The notes under the pieces: generated by a model
What the model was told of the DNA's origin: nothing
Databases searched by the model: none
Seen by the model: the letters and a program-made list of their open reading frames with translations, nothing else
Assembly (NCBI RefSeq): GCF_900451195.1
Contig: NZ_UGHR01000001.1
Coordinates: 1,860,001-1,924,000 of the forward strand
DNA: 64,000 nt
Reading direction: 5' to 3'
From: Iodobacter fluviatilis
GTDB taxonomy: Bacteria > Pseudomonadota > Gammaproteobacteria > Burkholderiales > Chitinibacteraceae
Shown: in pieces, positions 7,672-17,772 of the stretch
Position numbering within the stretch: position 1 is the first letter of the stretch
Layout: the number at the start of each line of letters is the position of its first letter
Translations under genes and position numbers: made by a program

Positions 7672-9477
7672 ATGCGTACAGATTACTGTGGTCTTATTGA
7701 CAGCCGTTACCTCGGGCAAACCGTCACCATTAAAGGTTGGGCGCATCGTCGCCGTGATCATGGTGGTGTGATCTTTATCGATCTGCGTGATCGTGAAGGT
7801 TTGGTACAGGTTGTGATCAACCCGGATACCCCGGAAGCGTTTACTACTGCGGATTCCTCCCGCAATGAATATGTTCTGGAAATCACCGGTCTGGTGCGTG
7901 CCCGTCCGGAAGGCGCAGCCAATAAAAACCTGATTTCTGGCGAAATTGAAATTGTGGCCACTGAAATCAAAATTCTGAATACCGCAGTCACCCCACCGTT
8001 CCAGATCGATGATGAAAATCTCTCTGAAAACGTACGTCTGCAAAACCGCGTGATTGACCTGCGTCGTCCGGTCATGCAAAAAAATCTGCGCCTGCGTTAT
8101 CGCATCGCCATGCTGATCCGTAATTACCTGGACAGCCGTGGCTTTATTGATATCGAAACCCCGATGCTGACCCGCTCCACACCAGAAGGCGCACGCGATT
8201 ATCTGGTGCCTAGCCGTGTGCACGATGGTCAGTTTTTTGCTTTGCCACAATCGCCACAACTATTTAAACAATTGCTGATGGTGGCGGGTTTTGATCGTTA
8301 CTACCAAATTGTGAAGTGCTTCCGCGATGAAGATTTACGTGCTGATCGTCAGCCGGAATTCACCCAGATCGATATCGAAACCTCGTTCCTGAACGAACAC
8401 GAAATCATGGACATCACCGAATCGATGGCCAAGCACGTGTTTAAAGAAGGGATTGGCGTTGAGCTGACCGACTTCCCGCGCATGACTTACGCCGATGCCA
8501 TGTATTACTATGGCTCGGATAAGCCTGATCTGCGTGTGACTTTGAAATTTGTTGAGCTGACCGATCTGATGAAGACGGAAGAATTCAAAGTATTCCGCTC
8601 TGCTGCAGAAATGGCCAATGGCCGCGTAGTAGGTTTGCGCGTACCGGGTGGTGCTGCACTTAGCCGTAAGGAAATCGACGAGTACACCAAGTTTGTGGCG
8701 ATTTACGGCGCTAAGGGTCTGGCTTACATTAAAGTGAACGATGTTACTAAACTGAGCAATGACGAGCACTCAGGCCTGCAATCTCCGATTGTTAAAAATC
8801 TGTCTGAAGCCGCGCTGAAAGAAATTATCGCCCGCACCGGTGCAACGGATGGCGATCTGATTTTCTTTGGTGCAGATAAAGCTAAGGTAGTGAATGAGGC
8901 GATTGGCGCATTGCGTATCAAGATTGGTCACGAGAAAGGCGAGGCGGGCGGCTACTTTGCTCAAGGCTGGAAGCCAATGTGGGTGATTGATTTCCCAATG
9001 TTCGAGCACGACGAAGAAGCCGATCGCTGGACCGCGTGTCACCATCCGTTTACTGCACCGCAAGACGGCCACGAAGATATGCTGGATAACAATCCGGGCG
9101 CATGTATCGCTAAAGCCTACGATATGGTGCTAAACGGCTCTGAAATTGGTGGTGGCTCGATTCGTATTTACCGCGAAGAAATGCAATCCAAAGTATTCCG
9201 CGCACTGAAAATTGATGCTGAAGAAGCGCAAAACAAATTTGGCTTCTTGTTAGAAAACCTGCAGTTTGGTGCGCCTCCGCACGGTGGTTTAGCATTTGGT
9301 CTGGATCGTTTGGTGACTTTGATGGTGGGTGCGGAATCTATCCGTGACGTGATCGCCTTCCCTAAAACCCAGCGCGCACAGTGTTTGCTGACCGATGCAC
9401 CCAATAGCGTGGATGAAAAACAACTGCGTGAATTGCATATCCGCTTGCGTCAGAAGGCTGAAGTCGCAGCAAGCTGA
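7672..9477 (+). CDS. aspS: Aspartyl-tRNA synthetase
   Basis: 601 aa class II synthetase of the bacterial type. An N-terminal OB-fold anticodon-binding domain (~1-105) is followed by motif 2 ([20 protein letters not shown]), the bacterial GAD insertion (~290-400), and motif 3 ([13 protein letters not shown]). It charges tRNA-Asp. Starts at an ATG after AGAGAAAACTAA and ends in a strong terminator. Confidence 0.97.
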   Translation: MRTDYCGLIDSRYLGQTVTIKGWAHRRRDHGGVIFIDLRDREGLVQVVINPDTPEAFTTADSSRNEYVLEITGLVRARPEGAANKNLISGEIEIVATEIKILNTAVTPPFQIDDENLSENVRLQNRVIDLRRPVMQKNLRLRYRIAMLIRNYLDSRGFIDIETPMLTRSTPEGARDYLVPSRVHDGQFFALPQSPQLFKQLLMVAGFDRYYQIVKCFRDEDLRADRQPEFTQIDIETSFLNEHEIMDITESMAKHVFKEGIGVELTDFPRMTYADAMYYYGSDKPDLRVTLKFVELTDLMKTEEFKVFRSAAEMANGRVVGLRVPGGAALSRKEIDEYTKFVAIYGAKGLAYIKVNDVTKLSNDEHSGLQSPIVKNLSEAALKEIIARTGATDGDLIFFGADKAKVVNEAIGALRIKIGHEKGEAGGYFAQGWKPMWVIDFPMFEHDEEADRWTACHHPFTAPQDGHEDMLDNNPGACIAKAYDMVLNGSEIGGGSIRIYREEMQSKVFRALKIDAEEAQNKFGFLLENLQFGAPPHGGLAFGLDRLVTLMVGAESIRDVIAFPKTQRAQCLLTDAPNSVDEKQLRELHIRLRQKAEVAAS

Positions 9478-9498
9478 TCTGCATCGCTTCGACTAAAA

Positions 9499-9528
9499 AG
9501 CACCTGCAAATGCAGGTGCTTTTTTTTT
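9499..9528 (+). terminator. Intrinsic terminator after aspS
   Basis: AGCACCTGC/GCAGGTGCT stem with an AAAT loop and eight T. A-rich sequence upstream lengthens the stem. Confidence 0.88.
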
Positions 9529-9589
9529 GCCCCAGCGCTGGTATGAAAGCGTATCATTATATTTATTGCTTTCTAATGAAAGGTTTAGT

Positions 9590-10066
9590 GTGGATTCGTA
9601 TCATAGTTGCGGGCATCCCGTCTTACCAATTGCTGATACCTATGCAGATGAAAGCGAATATGCGCCGCGTTCCGGTTTTTTTTGCACCCAGTGTATGCAA
9701 ACGGTGCAGCTGCCTTTTCATACCCATATTTATGTAAATTTACAGCAAGTGGCGCCGGGGATGGCCGCGTTTGTGCTGGAGGTGAGCGATAGCGGGCCCG
9801 AGTTTGCTGACTTTTTAGCTGCATTGGGTTTTGCATTTCGTCAGGCGTCGGTGAGCGAGCTGGAGCCGGGGGGCGATGTGGGGCTTAATCCTGTCTGGCG
9901 TAAAGAATTCTGGTTTGAATTAAGCTTGCAGCCGGATCTCGTTGTGGCACTGATGGGGCGGATACGCGAAGAGGCGTATTTGCTGGCGGATTACCTGCCT
10001 AATGGCGCTGCAGCGGTCAGCTTTGCTGCGTTCCCAGATGTAAGCGCCAATGAACATCAAATATAG
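9590..10066 (+). CDS. Hypothetical cysteine-containing protein
   Basis: 158 aa, no family recognised. Two Cys/His clusters near the N-terminus (SCGHP at ~5-9 and CTQC at ~33-36) suggest bound metal. The rest is a compact acidic domain without signal peptide or membrane helix. The GTG at 9590 is chosen because AAAGG lies 7 bases upstream and the longer in-frame ATG (9527) falls inside the aspS terminator. It stands alone between aspS and the convergent glnE. Confidence 0.7.
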   Translation: MDSYHSCGHPVLPIADTYADESEYAPRSGFFCTQCMQTVQLPFHTHIYVNLQQVAPGMAAFVLEVSDSGPEFADFLAALGFAFRQASVSELEPGGDVGLNPVWRKEFWFELSLQPDLVVALMGRIREEAYLLADYLPNGAAAVSFAAFPDVSANEHQI

Positions 10067-10087
10067 CGTTGTTTTTAAAAGGAATCC

Positions 10088-10114
10088 GACGGGCTGATGT
10101 TTGGCCCGTCTTTT
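10088..10114 (+). terminator. Intrinsic terminator between the hypothetical gene and convergent glnE
   Basis: GACGGGC / GCCCGTC 7-bp stem followed by TTTTAT on the plus strand, 22 bases after the stop at 10066. Confidence 0.65.
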
Positions 10115-10125
10115 ATCGTCTTGTT

Positions 10126-12807
10126 TTAATCTTCCCCGAATAGTGTTTTCCAGAGTAGGCGCACTGCGGCCAGTTGTGGCTGAATAGGGGTCAGCATTTT
10201 GCTTGTCAGCTGAGTGCCATTCAGGCGGCTGCTATGCTGCAGGCGGCGTAATTCCCGATAGCCATCTGCGGCAAGCTGAGCCGCTTCCAGAGGGATTAAT
10301 CCCTGCCGGGCTGCGGTGGTCAGCAGAGCGATATTGCCGCTGTTAAGGCAAAAATCCTGATGCGCACTGGCGTGGGCAAGAATCAGGTATTGCATAATAA
10401 ATTCGATATCCACAATACCGCCCCGCACATGTTTTACATCTTCTGCATGTGCCGGATGCGTTTCCAGCATGCGCTCCCGCATGGTTTTTACTTCCTCACG
10501 CAGCTTGGCTAAATCACGGGGTGTGCGCAAAATATCTTCGCGTATGGCCTCAAAAGCATTGCCCACAATGCGATCACCGGCGCAGTAGCGGGCGCGGGTC
10601 AGCGCCTGATGTTCCCATACCCATGCCGATTCGCGTTGATACTGTGCAAATGCGCCAATGCTGGAAACCAGCAGGCCCGATGTGCCATTGGGGCGCAGGC
10701 GCAAATCAATATCGTAAAGATGGCCGGCGGGCGTCAGCGCGGTCAGCCAGTTCACCACGCGTTTGGCGTATTTGGCATAGACTTCGGGCGCGTTGGGGTG
10801 ATCATCATCAAAGAGGTAAACGATGTCTAGATCTGAGGCAAAACCCAGCTCTTTACCACCCAGTTTGCCGTAGCCAATGACCGCAAATTGCGGGTGACTG
10901 CGGTGTTTGTTCGGCAGCTCTTGCCAGACTTGCTCAAGCGTAACGGTGAGCATTAAATCGGCCAGATCAGATAAATGATCAGATACCGTTTCTAAAACCA
11001 GCAAGCCGTCTAAATCCTGGCACACCAGTCTGAATACCTGCGCATGCTGAAAATGGCGCAGGCAATCCATTTTGGCTTCGGTGTCATCGTCTAAATCTTT
11101 TAACTCCTGGCGCAAAATTTTGCCAAGCTTTGGCCAGTCTGGTTGCTCTTCTAGTAAGCGAAAATCGAGCAGCTCATCCAGCAAAATAGGATGGCGGGTC
11201 AGATACTGCGAAACCCATGGGCTGGCACTATAGAGGCTGGCAAGTCGCTTGAGTGTGCGCGGGTGCTCGGCTAGTAGGGCAAGGTAGGATTCGCGGCGGC
11301 TGATGGCCTCGAGTAAATCGAGAATACGGGTGAACGTAGCGTCAGGATTATGAAAACTGGCGGCTACTTCGATTAAAGGTGGCAGAATGCTGTCGATGCG
11401 TTTTCGGCAGCGGTCTGGCATTTGCTGATAGCGGCTGCTGCTTTGCATTGCGGCAAGCCGGCGGTTGATTTCATCCGGGTTTTCAAAGCCCAGCGTGGCC
11501 AGATCGGTGCTGTCGCCATCCTGTGCGCTCAGCCAGATGGCGGCTTGCGGATGGGCTTCGCCCTCGTCCGGTGGCAAAACAAATACATGCTCGAAGTGCT
11601 GGTTGACGCGGCTGCGGTGAATTGTGAGCTGCTCTCTGAATTGCTCCCACTGTGCAAACCCCATACTGTGCGCGATGCGGGCCTGATCTTCCGTATTTAA
11701 AGGCAGCATCTGGGTTTGTGCGTCGTCCAGATACATTAAGCGATGTTCGGTATTACGTAAGAAGCGGTAAGCCTCCTGCAACTCTGCTACGGCGGCGTGG
11801 GTAAGTATGCCTTGCTGGGCCAGCTCATCCAGAATGGCTACTGTTGGGCGCAGCTGTAAAATTTTATTGCGCCCGCCCCGTATCAGCTGAAAAACTTGGC
11901 CTATGAATTCGATTTCACGAATCCCGCCCGGCCCCAGCTTAATATTGTCGATTTTGTCTTTGCGGGCGACTTCGCGGCGGATCTGGCTGTGCAGCTCACG
12001 CATGGAGTGATACGCGCCGTAATCTAGATATTTGCGGTAAACAAAAGGCGTCACCATTTGCATCAGCCCGGTTTCATCGCCAGAGAGTGCGCGGGCTTTG
12101 ATCCACGCATAACGCTCCCACTCGCGGCCTTGGGTGAGTAAATAGCTTTCTAAGGCTGCAAAACTGCAGGCCAGCGGGCCTACATCACCAAATGGGCGCA
12201 GCCGCATATCCACTCTGAATACAAAGCCATCTTCGGTGATTTCGCCAATTAGATTAATCAGGCGTTTGCCAATCAGGGCAAAGTATTCAGAGTTACTGAT
12301 TTTGCGCGGCCCAGTGGTTTGGCCGTCTTCGGGGAAAATAAAGATCAGATCAATATCTGATGAGACATTTAGCTCACGCCCGCCTAATTTGCCCATGCCC
12401 ACAATAATGAGCTCCTGCACCTGCCCAGATTCCTCGCCAATGGGCTGACCATAACGAGCGTCGGGCTGCGATACCCATGCCAAAGCGGTGGCCAGCGTAA
12501 CCTCGGCTAAATCACTGATGCTGTGCATCACTTCGGTCAGATCAGATAACCCGGCCAGCTCTCTGCTGATCAGTCTGGCCATAACGGCTTGGCGTAAGCG
12601 GCGTAAGCGTTGTTTTAAAGCCTGATCGTCCATGCCGGACAGCTGGCTTAGCTGTTCTTCCATCATCTGCCGGGTGTAAGGCTGGGCAAGTTGCTCGGCT
12701 GTTTCTTCGGCCAGATGGGGGTGGCGGAGCAGTAGTTGCTGAAGGTATCGGCTGTGCGCTAAGGCCGGGGCAAGTAAGGATTTAGAACTTTGCATCAGAT
12801 CAGTCAT
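10126..12807 (-). CDS. glnE: Bifunctional glutamine-synthetase adenylyltransferase/adenylyl-removing enzyme
   Basis: 893 aa from the ATG at 12807. Two nucleotidyltransferase domains are each marked by a metal-binding motif: GMGKLGGRELNVSSDIDL in the N-terminal (adenylyl-removing) half and GYGKLGGKELGFASDLDI in the C-terminal (adenylylating) half, separated by PII-responsive helical regions. The enzyme reversibly adenylylates glutamine synthetase according to the PII uridylylation state. A TTG at 12837 preceded by AGGGGAT is a possible earlier start adding 10 residues. It is divergent from yhdP. Confidence 0.95.
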   Translation of the reverse strand: MTDLMQSSKSLLAPALAHSRYLQQLLLRHPHLAEETAEQLAQPYTRQMMEEQLSQLSGMDDQALKQRLRRLRQAVMARLISRELAGLSDLTEVMHSISDLAEVTLATALAWVSQPDARYGQPIGEESGQVQELIIVGMGKLGGRELNVSSDIDLIFIFPEDGQTTGPRKISNSEYFALIGKRLINLIGEITEDGFVFRVDMRLRPFGDVGPLACSFAALESYLLTQGREWERYAWIKARALSGDETGLMQMVTPFVYRKYLDYGAYHSMRELHSQIRREVARKDKIDNIKLGPGGIREIEFIGQVFQLIRGGRNKILQLRPTVAILDELAQQGILTHAAVAELQEAYRFLRNTEHRLMYLDDAQTQMLPLNTEDQARIAHSMGFAQWEQFREQLTIHRSRVNQHFEHVFVLPPDEGEAHPQAAIWLSAQDGDSTDLATLGFENPDEINRRLAAMQSSSRYQQMPDRCRKRIDSILPPLIEVAASFHNPDATFTRILDLLEAISRRESYLALLAEHPRTLKRLASLYSASPWVSQYLTRHPILLDELLDFRLLEEQPDWPKLGKILRQELKDLDDDTEAKMDCLRHFQHAQVFRLVCQDLDGLLVLETVSDHLSDLADLMLTVTLEQVWQELPNKHRSHPQFAVIGYGKLGGKELGFASDLDIVYLFDDDHPNAPEVYAKYAKRVVNWLTALTPAGHLYDIDLRLRPNGTSGLLVSSIGAFAQYQRESAWVWEHQALTRARYCAGDRIVGNAFEAIREDILRTPRDLAKLREEVKTMRERMLETHPAHAEDVKHVRGGIVDIEFIMQYLILAHASAHQDFCLNSGNIALLTTAARQGLIPLEAAQLAADGYRELRRLQHSSRLNGTQLTSKMLTPIQPQLAAVRLLWKTLFGED

Positions 12808-12973
12808 CGGTGGAGGCTCAAAAACGGTTAAAATCAAGTATCCCCTAACCTAGGGCGCTGTTTGACACTAAGCTGCAGCCGGTCGTGATGTTTCTCCAGC
12901 GATTTGCTTTGCTCAAGTGTCAGCAAAGCCTAACACAGCACTGCCTGATTTTGGCATGTCCGAGCCGCACTGA

Positions 12974-15900
12974 ATGCCTGTTTTTTCTAAGCTACTGCAA
13001 CGTTTTTCTATCTTTTTACACTGGCATTACCGTGCCTTGCTGCGGGTGCTGGCCGGTGTCGGCCTGATTTTTTGCTCTGTGGTGATGGCGTGGCAGTTTT
13101 ATGTGCTGCCTCGCCTTGATGAATACCGGCCGTGGCTGGTGCAAAAGCTGGTGGATGCCACCGGCAGCCAGATCGAAATGGGGCGTTTGTCTGGTGGCTG
13201 GCGGGGCATTCATCCTTATATTCGCGTTGATCATTTTAAAGTGTCTGGTGCCGGGCAGGCCGGTTTGCAGCTTACTTCCGCTGATGCTGATTTGTCGTGG
13301 TGGACGTTGCTGCGCGGTGAGCTGCTCTTCAGCCGTCTGGCGACCGTAGCTCCTCATTTAAACCTGCGCCGCGATCAGGCAGGGCAGTGGTTTGTGGCGG
13401 GCTTTCCGTTGAAAACGGGGGCGGGCAAAAACGAGAACCGGTTTATGAACTGGCTGCTGGCGCAGGGCGAGCTAAAAATCAGCGATGGCAAATTAAACTA
13501 CCTAGATGAGCAAAGCCACACAGGCGAGCAGGTCTTTTCTAACTTTGATCTGGATATCAAACAGCGTTTTGGCCGCCATCGTTTTGAGCTTTCTGTCTTG
13601 CCGCCCAAAGTGGTGTCCGATGCTTTTTCCTTATCAGGAAACTGGCGTGGTCAGGATGTGGGTGAGCTGCGGAGCTGGTCCGGACAGCTGACGATTAATA
13701 TGCCCCGTGTGGATTTGCAACAACTGGCGCAAAGATTGCCCCGTGAGGCGCAATGGTTTACTCAGGCGGAAGGCGAGGGCGGGCTGAGGGGCAGCGTGCA
13801 TTTTGCTAAGGCCAAGCTTGAAAAATTGGATACCCAATTAAAAATAAACAATTTAGTGCTGGCTTGGCCTGATGCACCGCAGGCCTTGTTTTTGCCCGCT
13901 TTTGAAGGGGGCTTTGTCTGGCAGGATGATCAGGAGCAGCAGTCATTACGTTTAAAAGCCGCCCATATGGCCACGGCCAGTGGTGATCTTTGCCAAAACT
14001 GCCGGCTTGATTACCAGCGCGATCGTTCAGACAAACACAGCCTAGCGCTGCAGTCTTTAAGTTTGAACGGCCTAGGGGCGCTTTCTGCATGGCTGCCAGC
14101 AGCGTATCAAGATGCGGGAATGAAGGGCCGGATTGATCAGCTGACGCTTAATTGGCAAGGGCCATGGCAAAAAGCAAAAAAATATAGTGCTGAAATAGAT
14201 GCCAAAGCGCTGGAGCTGGCTCTGCCGCAACAGGGGCTGCCATTATTAGGGCGCTTTGATGTCAAAGCTAGGCTGGATCAGGACACAGGCAAGGCCACGA
14301 TTGCCAGCCGTGATTTATCACTGACGATGCCCGCGCAATTTGTTGAGCCGCTGCATTTTGACCGCAGCAGTTTTACGCTGGCATGGCAGCGGGCAGCAGG
14401 GGGATGGAAGCTGGATGTGCCGCAGGCTGAGCTGGCCAATGCGGATACAAATTTACGCGCTAGTGCGCAATATATCTGGCCTGGTAAGGGGCTGGGCAAT
14501 CTAAATTTAAAAGGCGATATTCGTGAGCTGCAAGCCAAGCGTGCTTACTTGTATTTGCCCCGCGCCGCAGGGGATGAAACGCTGGCATGGCTAAAAACAT
14601 CCTTGCTCAGCGGTAAAGCCGTTAATGGACGGGCCGAATTACGTGGCAATTTAGAAAACTTTCCTTTCCGTAATCCTAAAGATGGCGTGTTCAGAATCAC
14701 GGCAGATGCGAAAGATGTGGCTTTGTCTTATGCCGATGACTGGCCTGCAATTGAGCATATCGATGCGTTTCTTGATTTTCATGGCGCAGCAATGGATATC
14801 AGGGCCAGTAAGGGCAAAATCTTTGCGGTGAATTTGCGTGATGTGGCGGTATCGATTCCTGAGATGGATACGCTGTCTCCTATGCTGAATGTCAAAGGCA
14901 AGGCGCAGGGTGCAACTCAGGCATTTTTACGTTTTGTACACCAAAGCCCGGTTAAGCAGAGTACCGAAGGTTTTATTGACGATCTGAAAGCGGAAGGGGA
15001 TGGCGAGCTGAGCTTGCAATTAGCCCTGCCACTGGAAAACACCGATGCCAGCAAGATTTTGGGTGAATACCGCTTTTCGGGTAATAAGCTCGATTTTGGC
15101 GGGGCGGTTCCGCTCCTGACTAAAGCCGATGGCAAGATTGGTTTTACTGAGCAGTCGCTGACCATTAAAGACGCAAAAGCGCAAGCTTTAGGGGGAGGCG
15201 TGAAGCTTTCCGGCGCAAGCAATGCACAGGGTGCATTGCTGCTGAATATGGCTGGCCAGGCTGATATTCAGGACGTGGCCGATCGCTATGGTGTGCCGTT
15301 TAAACAACGCCTGCACGGGAAAGTGCCTTATCAGGCCAGCTTAAGCACCGGGCAGGCTCAGTACTCCTTAAGTATTCAATCGCCATTGCAGGGTTTAAGT
15401 GTTGATTTGCCAGCGCCTCTGGCTAAAAACGGCGTGGATAACCGGCCGCTGCGTCTGCGTTTAAGCGGTAATGCCAATGACCCTGCTTTGCTCGAGTTTG
15501 CTTACGACAGAAGCTTGCAAGGGCAATTATCCTTAGGCAATAAGCTGCAGGGGCAAATTATGCTGGGCTCTGGGACATTGCCCGTCATGCCTAAAGCAGG
15601 CATCCATATCAGCGGCGGCTTGCCAGAATTAAATGTGCAAAGCTGGCTGGCGCTGACTGATGAGCTGATCGGTGATCAGACGGGCAGCCGCCCTGGGCCT
15701 TTAAGTGTGGATTTACGCTTTGGCCGTGTATTGAGCTGGGGCAGGCGTCTGATCGATGTGCGGATTAAGGCGCAGGAACAAAATGAATCGCTCTGGAAGG
15801 GCAGCGTTGAGAGCCAAGAGCTGGCTGGCACTTTTGAATGGAATGGCCACGAAAAGGGTAAGCTCAGCAGCCGCTTAAGTAAGCTGTGGCTGCCTTTTCA

Positions 15901-16762
15901 AACTTACGGAGCAGTGCAGCTGGCATCGCCATTGCAACAGTTGCCTGCGCTTGATTTGCAAGTGAATGATTTTCGCTATAAAAATTTACAGTTAGGCAAG
16001 CTGGAAGTCGATGCGGTGCAGCAGGGGGAGAACTGGCGTTTAAGCGGCGTGAATATCAGCAACCCCGATGGCAAGCTGAATATGAGCGGCGTTTGGGGTA
16101 AAACACCGGGCAGAATCAGCGGCAATTTTGCGATTGAAACTGAAAACCTCGGTAAATTGCTGACCCGTCTTGGTGTGCCAGACACCATGCGCCGTGCTCC
16201 CGCCAAGCTCAGTGGCGATGTGGCATGGGATGGCGAGTTGTTCCCGCCTGATCTATCAACCCTGCAAGGTAAATTGCGCGTGGATGTGGAGGCCGGGCAG
16301 TTTGCTAAGGTTGATCCGGGCGTAGGGCGCTTATTATCGATTCTCAGCCTGCAATCCCTGGCCCGCCGCGTGCAGCTTGATTTCAGAGATGTATTTTCTG
16401 AAGGCTTTGAATTTGATTCAATCCGTGGGGATAGCGTGATCGACCGTGGCGTGGCACGCACCGATAATCTGGTGATTGCTGGGCCCGCCGCGCAAGTCTT
16501 ATTCAGAGGGGATGCTAATTTTATGGCGGCCACACAAAACTTACGCGTGCGGATTGTGCCGGTGATTGGTGACAGCGTGGCTGTGGCCACCACCATTATT
16601 AACCCTGTGATTGGCGTGGCTACATTCTTACTGCAGCGTGTTTTAAAAGACCCGCTGGGCCAGCTGGTGGCTTATGAATACGACATCACAGGCAGTATGT
16701 CAGATCCGCAAATTAAAAGTGTCAGCAGCCCATTGTCACGCATGCCCTTTAATAGAAAATAG
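12974..16762 (+). CDS. yhdP: YhdP-family AsmA-like envelope lipid-transport protein
   Basis: 1262 aa, the usual size for YhdP (TIGR02099). One N-terminal membrane anchor (~20-42) is followed by a very long periplasmic region of repeated beta-rich segments (DUF3971/AsmA). It ends in the conserved C-terminal block with VDPGVGRLLSILSLQSLARRVQLDFRDVFSEGF. YhdP, TamB and YdbH are bridge-like proteins that move phospholipid between inner and outer membranes. The gene is followed after 17 bases by the nitrilase gene and then tldD, the same order as in many proteobacteria. Confidence 0.93.
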   Translation: MPVFSKLLQRFSIFLHWHYRALLRVLAGVGLIFCSVVMAWQFYVLPRLDEYRPWLVQKLVDATGSQIEMGRLSGGWRGIHPYIRVDHFKVSGAGQAGLQLTSADADLSWWTLLRGELLFSRLATVAPHLNLRRDQAGQWFVAGFPLKTGAGKNENRFMNWLLAQGELKISDGKLNYLDEQSHTGEQVFSNFDLDIKQRFGRHRFELSVLPPKVVSDAFSLSGNWRGQDVGELRSWSGQLTINMPRVDLQQLAQRLPREAQWFTQAEGEGGLRGSVHFAKAKLEKLDTQLKINNLVLAWPDAPQALFLPAFEGGFVWQDDQEQQSLRLKAAHMATASGDLCQNCRLDYQRDRSDKHSLALQSLSLNGLGALSAWLPAAYQDAGMKGRIDQLTLNWQGPWQKAKKYSAEIDAKALELALPQQGLPLLGRFDVKARLDQDTGKATIASRDLSLTMPAQFVEPLHFDRSSFTLAWQRAAGGWKLDVPQAELANADTNLRASAQYIWPGKGLGNLNLKGDIRELQAKRAYLYLPRAAGDETLAWLKTSLLSGKAVNGRAELRGNLENFPFRNPKDGVFRITADAKDVALSYADDWPAIEHIDAFLDFHGAAMDIRASKGKIFAVNLRDVAVSIPEMDTLSPMLNVKGKAQGATQAFLRFVHQSPVKQSTEGFIDDLKAEGDGELSLQLALPLENTDASKILGEYRFSGNKLDFGGAVPLLTKADGKIGFTEQSLTIKDAKAQALGGGVKLSGASNAQGALLLNMAGQADIQDVADRYGVPFKQRLHGKVPYQASLSTGQAQYSLSIQSPLQGLSVDLPAPLAKNGVDNRPLRLRLSGNANDPALLEFAYDRSLQGQLSLGNKLQGQIMLGSGTLPVMPKAGIHISGGLPELNVQSWLALTDELIGDQTGSRPGPLSVDLRFGRVLSWGRRLIDVRIKAQEQNESLWKGSVESQELAGTFEWNGHEKGKLSSRLSKLWLPFQTYGAVQLASPLQQLPALDLQVNDFRYKNLQLGKLEVDAVQQGENWRLSGVNISNPDGKLNMSGVWGKTPGRISGNFAIETENLGKLLTRLGVPDTMRRAPAKLSGDVAWDGELFPPDLSTLQGKLRVDVEAGQFAKVDPGVGRLLSILSLQSLARRVQLDFRDVFSEGFEFDSIRGDSVIDRGVARTDNLVIAGPAAQVLFRGDANFMAATQNLRVRIVPVIGDSVAVATTIINPVIGVATFLLQRVLKDPLGQLVAYEYDITGSMSDPQIKSVSSPLSRMPFNRK

Positions 16763-16779
16763 ATATTGAGCGAGGGAAA

Positions 16780-17583
16780 ATGAATACTTTGCTTGCCGCA
16801 GCCATTCAAATGGTGTCTGGCCCTGACGTGGCTGCTAACTTAGCTAGCGCAGCGCGTTTGATTAAAAATGCTGCAAATGCTGGTGCTCAGCTGATCGTGC
16901 TGCCTGAATATTTTGCGATTATGGGCAATAAAGATACGGATAAAGTGGCAGTTAAAGAAGCATTTGGAAACGGGCCAATTCAACGTTTCTTAGCCGATGC
17001 AGCCAAAGAATATGGCGTCTGGCTGGTCGGTGGCACTGTGCCCCTGATTTGCGCTGATGTAAGCCGTGTCAATAACAGCTGTCTTGTGTACTCCCCGGAA
17101 GGCGAGTGCGTGGCGCGCTATGACAAAATGCACTTATTTGGTTTTGATAATGGCACGGAGTGCTTTCGGGAGGCCGATACGATTTTAGCGGGGCATCAGC
17201 CCGTGGCTTTTGATACGCCCTTTGGAAGGATTGGCTTATCGGTTTGCTACGATTTGCGTTTTCCTGAATTTTTCCGCGCCATGTTGCCGCTTGATTTTAT
17301 TATTTTGCCCGCTGCATTTACCCAAACCACAGGCGAGGCACATTGGGAAGTCTTGCTGCGCGCGCGCGCCATCGAAAATCAATGCTATGTGATTGCATCT
17401 GGGCAAGGCGGTGAGCATTCCACCGGTCGCCATACCTTTGGCCACAGTATGCTTATCGATCCATGGGGCAAGGTTCTGGCCTGTCAGTCCAGCGGTGAAG
17501 GCGTGGTGATGGCTGAATTAAAAGCCAGCCAGATGGACAGAGTAAGGCGCATCCTGCCCGCCTTAACGCATCGCTTACTTTAG
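16780..17583 (+). CDS. Carbon-nitrogen hydrolase, Nit-type amidase
   Basis: 267 aa nitrilase-superfamily enzyme with the full Glu-Lys-Cys triad: E43 (LPEYFAI), K116 (RYDKMHLFGFD) and C156 (SVCYDLRFPEFFR). The motif context resembles Nit1/Nit2, so repair of deaminated glutathione or an omega-amidase activity is likely; the exact substrate is inference. ATG at 16780 follows GCGAGGGAAA. Sits between yhdP and tldD, a conserved neighbourhood. Confidence 0.93.
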   Translation: MNTLLAAAIQMVSGPDVAANLASAARLIKNAANAGAQLIVLPEYFAIMGNKDTDKVAVKEAFGNGPIQRFLADAAKEYGVWLVGGTVPLICADVSRVNNSCLVYSPEGECVARYDKMHLFGFDNGTECFREADTILAGHQPVAFDTPFGRIGLSVCYDLRFPEFFRAMLPLDFIILPAAFTQTTGEAHWEVLLRARAIENQCYVIASGQGGEHSTGRHTFGHSMLIDPWGKVLACQSSGEGVVMAELKASQMDRVRRILPALTHRLL

Positions 17584-17772
17584 TCGTGAACTTCCTTAAA
17601 AGGCTTGCAGGCACAGAGCACTCTTTGATCTCTGTGTTTACAGTCATTTTGGCCCATTAATCTTTACGGTGTGACGACTTTATAAATTCCATGGGGATTT
17701 CTCGCCTTCCCTGTGCCTTAAAGATAGTGTGTAATACCTTTCAATCATCTGATTCACTCAAGCGACAAAACA

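Noticed and set aside
10449..10880. 143-aa plus-strand ORF opposite glnE
   Set aside because: Antisense shadow of a conserved coding region; the translation has no family character.
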